A DNA stretch of 9,075 nt from Candidatus Segatella papionis (GTDB taxonomy: Bacteria; Bacteroidota; Bacteroidia; Bacteroidales; Bacteroidaceae). The notes below the pieces were generated by a model. It was not told where the DNA came from and ran no database searches. It worked only from the letters and a program-made list of their open reading frames with translations. The position numbers and the translations under genes were made by a program. Positions 7,240 through 9,075 of the stretch are shown here, piece by piece (the first letter of the stretch is position 1; every line of letters begins with the position of its first letter). The stretch covers positions 1 to 9,075 of the forward strand of contig DBLF01000111.1 in assembly GCA_002297965.1 (NCBI GenBank), written 5' to 3'.

Positions 7240-7276
7240 AAAGGTTGGCTAACCCGTGAAGGGCAAGCCAACCTTT
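7236..7276 (-). terminator. Strong, probably bidirectional terminator between convergent genes
   Basis: A perfect 11-bp stem AAAGGTTGGCT (7240-7250) pairs with AGCCAACCTTT (7266-7276), with a further CCC/GGG pairing inside the loop (7253-7255 with 7261-7263). Read on the minus strand, the stem runs into seven T residues (7242-7236), so it ends the Bax inhibitor-1 gene about 50 bases after its stop. Read on the plus strand it is followed by a weaker TTTATCTGTTTTT tract, so it can also close the caspase-gene unit. Confidence 0.88.
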
Positions 7277-7325
7277 ATCTGTTTTTAAGAATGTTCTAAG
7301 TTTTGACTTATCGTCTCATCCTTTC

Positions 7326-8078
7326 TTAGTCTTTGTTGTTTCCACCGAAGATGCGGAGCAAGTAGAGGAAGAGGTTGATGAAGTCGAGATACAGTGTCAA
7401 TGCACCGAGCAAAGCCAACTTCTGGGCACCCTCGCTCATATCGTACTGAGTCTGGAGCATTTGCTTAATCTTCTGTGAATCCCATGCGGTCAATCCTGTG
7501 AAGATGGCTACGCCCACATAGCTCAGAATGTAATCGAACCCAGGGCTCTTTAGGAACATGTTCACCACCGTGGCGATAATCAAACCAATCAGAGCCATAA
7601 AGAGAATCTTGCCTATCGAGGTCAGGTCCTTCTTGGTAGTGTAGCCATAGAATGCTGTCACGCCGAAAGTGCCAGCCGTAATGAAGAATACCTTGGCGAT
7701 GACCATCGGGTTATACACATAGAAGATGCTGGAGAGCATGGCTCCGTTCAGTATCGAGTAGCCGATGAACATCAATGTAGCTGTGCCCAGCGACAAGCGA
7801 TTGATGGCACCGCTGATGGCAAATACCAAGACGAGCTCAGCGATGACCAATCCCCACATCATCTTGTGGAGGCTCATGAAGAGGGTAGGGCTGGCTGCCA
7901 CGCCGAAGGCTGTTACGCCGGTGATGACGAGAGCCAAGGTCATCCAAGTATAAACCTTGCGCATCAGTGCGGAGAATACACCGCTGATTCCGCGTTCCTT
8001 TTCGTTGATAGCAAAGCCATTGCCCTGCTGCCAATCATTCTGATTATTTATCAGATTGTACATTTCCTTTTCTGTCAT
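7326..8078 (-). CDS. Bax inhibitor-1/YccA family membrane protein
   Basis: This 250-residue protein, typical in length for bacterial members, has a short polar N-terminus (1-38) and about seven membrane helices, near 43-62, 73-90, 97-118, 124-145, 155-174, 182-198 and 220-243. Family signatures are FTGLTAWDSQKIKQM (193-207) and the last-helix motif LGALTLYLDFINLFLYLLRIF (first 20 at 224-243). D200 and D232 match the paired aspartates that act as the pH-sensing latch of the calcium leak in Bacillus subtilis YetJ; this assignment is from recalled alignment. The protein sits in the inner membrane; relatives affect calcium leak, stress tolerance and membrane protease (FtsH) activity. The ATG at 8078 is preceded by an A-rich stretch rather than a Shine-Dalgarno sequence, which is normal here. 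The gene is monocistronic and convergent with the caspase-gene set, ending at its own terminator. Confidence 0.94.
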   Translation of the reverse strand: MTEKEMYNLINNQNDWQQGNGFAINEKERGISGVFSALMRKVYTWMTLALVITGVTAFGVAASPTLFMSLHKMMWGLVIAELVLVFAISGAINRLSLGTATLMFIGYSILNGAMLSSIFYVYNPMVIAKVFFITAGTFGVTAFYGYTTKKDLTSIGKILFMALIGLIIATVVNMFLKSPGFDYILSYVGVAIFTGLTAWDSQKIKQMLQTQYDMSEGAQKLALLGALTLYLDFINLFLYLLRIFGGNNKD

Positions 8079-8126
8079 AATCTATTTTCTTTTTAGTTTT
8101 TAATTCCTTTGATGAGAAATTAACCG

Positions 8127-8134
8127 CAAAGATA
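8127..8134 (-). promoter_or_regulatory. -7 element of the Bax inhibitor-1 gene promoter
   Basis: On the minus strand this reads TATCTTTG, an exact TAnnTTTG match, followed by C. It is 48 bases upstream of the ATG at 8078. No clean TTTG -33 partner is seen at the usual distance. The start of transcription would be near 8120. Confidence 0.6.
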
Positions 8135-8302
8135 ATGCCATTTATTGAAATAGACGATTATCTCTGCGTTTTATTAACAATTATTCCATAACATTTTCAT
8201 CTTTCTGCTATTTCGAGCCTTCCTATGTGCGGTTTCTACAACTTTACTTGATGGATAGAGGCTTGTTTGTATATGTATATGTACAAGTTTTTTCTTGAAT
8301 TT

Positions 8303-8449
8303 GGTGTCACTGCCGTCACACCTTGGTTTATAGCTCTTATATTCAGATAGTTATTGCGTGACAGCAAACGCAATTTTGGTGTCACTTTCTGTCATTTGCT
8401 GTCACGCTTTGCCTCATTTTTATCTTATTTTCCTTTAAGATGGTGTCAT
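8303..8449. repeat. Cluster of TGTCA motifs with a 13-bp inverted repeat
   Basis: GTCA motifs occur at 8306 and 8315 within GGTGT...ACACC (8303-8322), as TGACA at 8359, as three TGTCA copies starting exactly at 8380, 8390 and 8400 (10-base steps, one helical turn), and at 8444. A perfect 13-bp inverted repeat, GCGTGACAGCAAA (8356-8368) and TTTGCTGTCACGC (8395-8407), encloses part of the cluster with a 26-base centre. The repeated TTTGGTGTCACT context (8300-8311; 8376-8386) suggests protein binding sites. Confidence 0.7.
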
Positions 8450-8452
8450 ACC

Positions 8453-8650
8453 AAGCATATTTTTGATAAAAACAAGCTAATTTTTGACAAGAGCCAACGT
8501 TTGGGGCATTTTTTTCTACCCAAAAGCAAAATTGCCTGATATATAAAGCAAATTTGCCCACGACCACGGGTATTTATGCCCAAGGCCGATGGGTATAAAT
8601 CCTCCAGCCCTTGGGCAAAAATGCCCAACGTCTCGGGCAGAGTTGGGCAA
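8453..8650. repeat. Degenerate tandem array of about 22-bp palindrome-centred units
   Basis: Units begin AAGC, GGGC or GGGT at 8524, 8546, 8568, 8591, 8613 and 8635, that is 22, 22, 23, 22 and 22 bases apart. The best shared form is (AA/GG)G(C/T)A, an A/T run, then TGCCCA and a variable GC-rich part of about 8 bases. Weaker units reach left through 8504 and 8474 to 8453. The conserved part is a palindrome, as in TTGGGCA-AAAA-TGCCCAA (8611-8628) and TATGCCCA...TGGGTATA (8576-8597, one G-U pair), so each unit can form a hairpin. The period and lack of unique spacers exclude CRISPR. Confidence 0.8.
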
Positions 8651-8699
8651 TAAAAGAAACGAACTATTTTTATTGCCAACTGACTTTTCCTGATTTCAG

Positions 8700-8836
8700 T
8701 AGACACTTTTTAGCTTTATAAACTAAGAAGGTAGACACTACCAATTTTATCAAACTGGAATAATAGACACTTTTCATTTTTTTTGTTCCTATTTTTATAG
8801 ACACAACTAAAAGAATCGTACTATTTTTATAGTCAC
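8700..8836. repeat. Array of five TAGACAC boxes at 32-bp intervals
   Basis: TAGACAC starts at 8700, 8732, 8764 and 8798, and a variant TAGTCAC at 8830. The intervals are 32, 32, 34 and 32 bases, close to three helical turns, so all boxes face one side of the DNA. The 25-27 base spacers are AT-rich and mostly unlike one another, except that the last two boxes are preceded by the same CTATTTTTAT element (8789-8798 and 8821-8830), which also occurs at 8664-8673. The pattern suggests phased binding sites. Confidence 0.8.
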
Positions 8837-8889
8837 CCCCATCACTGGATTTACCGGAAACCGGACTTGCTCTTTGGGTAAAGTAGGTA

Positions 8890-8904
8890 GCCCCTCGAAG
8901 GGGC
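8890..8904. repeat. GC-rich hairpin GCCCCT-CGA-AGGGGC
   Basis: A perfect 6-bp GC-rich stem with a 3-base loop stands out in AT-rich DNA. No T tract follows on the plus strand (GTATGATGG), and the minus-strand sequence after it is also not T-rich, so it is not a typical terminator. Confidence 0.6.
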
Positions 8905-8923
8905 GTATGATGGTTGAAGCCTA

Positions 8924-8935
8924 TATTATATAATA
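8924..8935. repeat. 12-bp perfect palindrome TATTATATAATA
   Basis: The sequence is its own reverse complement over 12 bases. It lies between the GC-rich hairpin and the rightward promoter, about 70 bases upstream of the -33 element. It may be an operator or only AT-rich DNA. Confidence 0.4.
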
Positions 8936-9006
8936 AGGTGTAATGTAGAATTTATAACGCCGAATTGTTAAATAATAGTTAAAAATTGAACTTTTTTCTC
9001 GAAATG

Positions 9007-9038
9007 TTTGGTGGTTTCAAGAAATCGTTGTACTTTTG
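9007..9038 (+). promoter_or_regulatory. Near-ideal Bacteroidetes promoter facing right
   Basis: TTTG at 9007-9010 and TACTTTTG at 9031-9038 match the -33 and -7 consensus elements with a 20-base spacer, within the usual 19-21. Ten bases from 9031 (TACTTTTGCA) are identical to the -7 region at 4228. The transcript would begin near 9045 and serve a gene beyond the right edge. Confidence 0.82.
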
Positions 9039-9041
9039 CAC

Positions 9042-9075
9042 TCGCTTTTGAGGAATCAAGCATTACTCAAAGCGA
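9042..9075 (+). promoter_or_regulatory. Leader hairpin at the start of the rightward transcript
   Basis: TCGCTTTTGAG (9042-9052) pairs with CTCAAAGCGA (9066-9075), ten base pairs with one bulged T and a 13-base loop. It would form at or next to the 5' end of the RNA from the promoter just upstream. It could stabilise the message or control expression of the gene beyond the window; the edge cuts off any further pairing. Confidence 0.6.

Larger units (their letters stand above)
8079..9075. other. Long structured intergenic region without a credible gene
   Basis: Nearly 1 kb holds no frame with a recognisable protein. The open frames of 61 to 86 codons here cross the repeat arrays and have no family features. 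Apart from the minus-strand promoter of the membrane protein gene at the left end, the DNA consists of successive repeat families (TGTCA cluster, 22-bp array, TAGACAC array, hairpins) and a rightward promoter at the far end. Bases 8135-8300 are AT-rich with no feature I can support. Confidence 0.75.

Noticed and set aside
8262..8293. Possible terminator (CTTGT...ACAAG followed by six T)
   Set aside because: The stem is only five pairs with a poorly pairing interior, and no plus-strand gene leads into it.
8453..8650. CRISPR array
   Set aside because: Units are about 22 bp with degenerate repeats and no unique 30-base spacers, and no cas genes are present.
8354..8706. Open frames of 61 to 86 codons in the right-hand intergenic region
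   Set aside because: They cross the repeat arrays in several frames and show no protein family features or start context.
8700..8836. CRISPR array made of the TAGACAC boxes
   Set aside because: The constant part is only 7 bases, far too short for a CRISPR repeat.
8940..9075. tRNA or rRNA gene at the right edge
   Set aside because: No cloverleaf arms or rRNA-like sequence could be seen; the 9042-9075 pairing is a simple hairpin.

Overview
The window looks like chromosomal DNA from a member of the Bacteroidales, most likely a Prevotella/Segatella-type gut or oral bacterium. The reasons are the protein families present (a GH92 mannosidase joined to a histidine acid phosphatase, a membrane-anchored AraC-type regulator, a DUF4468 protein, a secreted caspase-like peptidase), the -7 elements of the Bacteroidetes form TAnnTTTG, weak or absent Shine-Dalgarno sequences, and moderate GC with AT-rich intergenic DNA. 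Genus is an inference; there is no rRNA here to fix it.

Bases 1-4091 hold a two-gene unit. A large enzyme runs in from the left edge. It is the C-terminal part of a clade-2 histidine acid phosphatase fused to a complete GH92 alpha-mannosidase, so its start codon and the phosphatase RHG nucleophile motif lie outside the window. Its stop codon overlaps (ATGA) the start of a 345-residue regulator with about seven membrane segments and a C-terminal AraC-type DNA-binding domain. A strong intrinsic terminator follows.

Bases 4200-7162 hold three co-directional genes for exported proteins behind a Bacteroidetes-type -7 element: a DUF4468 protein with an internal hydrophobic segment and a 35-residue serine tract, a caspase-like (C14) peptidase with an intact His/Cys dyad, and a protein made of two diverged copies of one beta-sandwich-like domain. 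The spacing (18 and 72 bases) and shared export signals suggest that they are made together and act in the envelope.

Bases 7163-8078 are a convergent junction with a chain of inverted repeats including a strong terminator, then a minus-strand Bax inhibitor-1/YccA family membrane protein with its own promoter.

Bases 8079-9075 have no credible gene but are highly structured. In order they hold a cluster of TGTCA motifs with a perfect 13-bp inverted repeat, a degenerate tandem array of about 22-bp units built on a GGGCAAAAATGCCC palindrome, a 32-bp-period array of TAGACAC boxes, a GC-rich hairpin and a 12-bp palindrome. The stretch ends with a near-ideal Bacteroidetes promoter pointing right and a leader hairpin at the edge. 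The HAP-GH92 fusion, the caspase gene set and this array region are the items most worth a second look.
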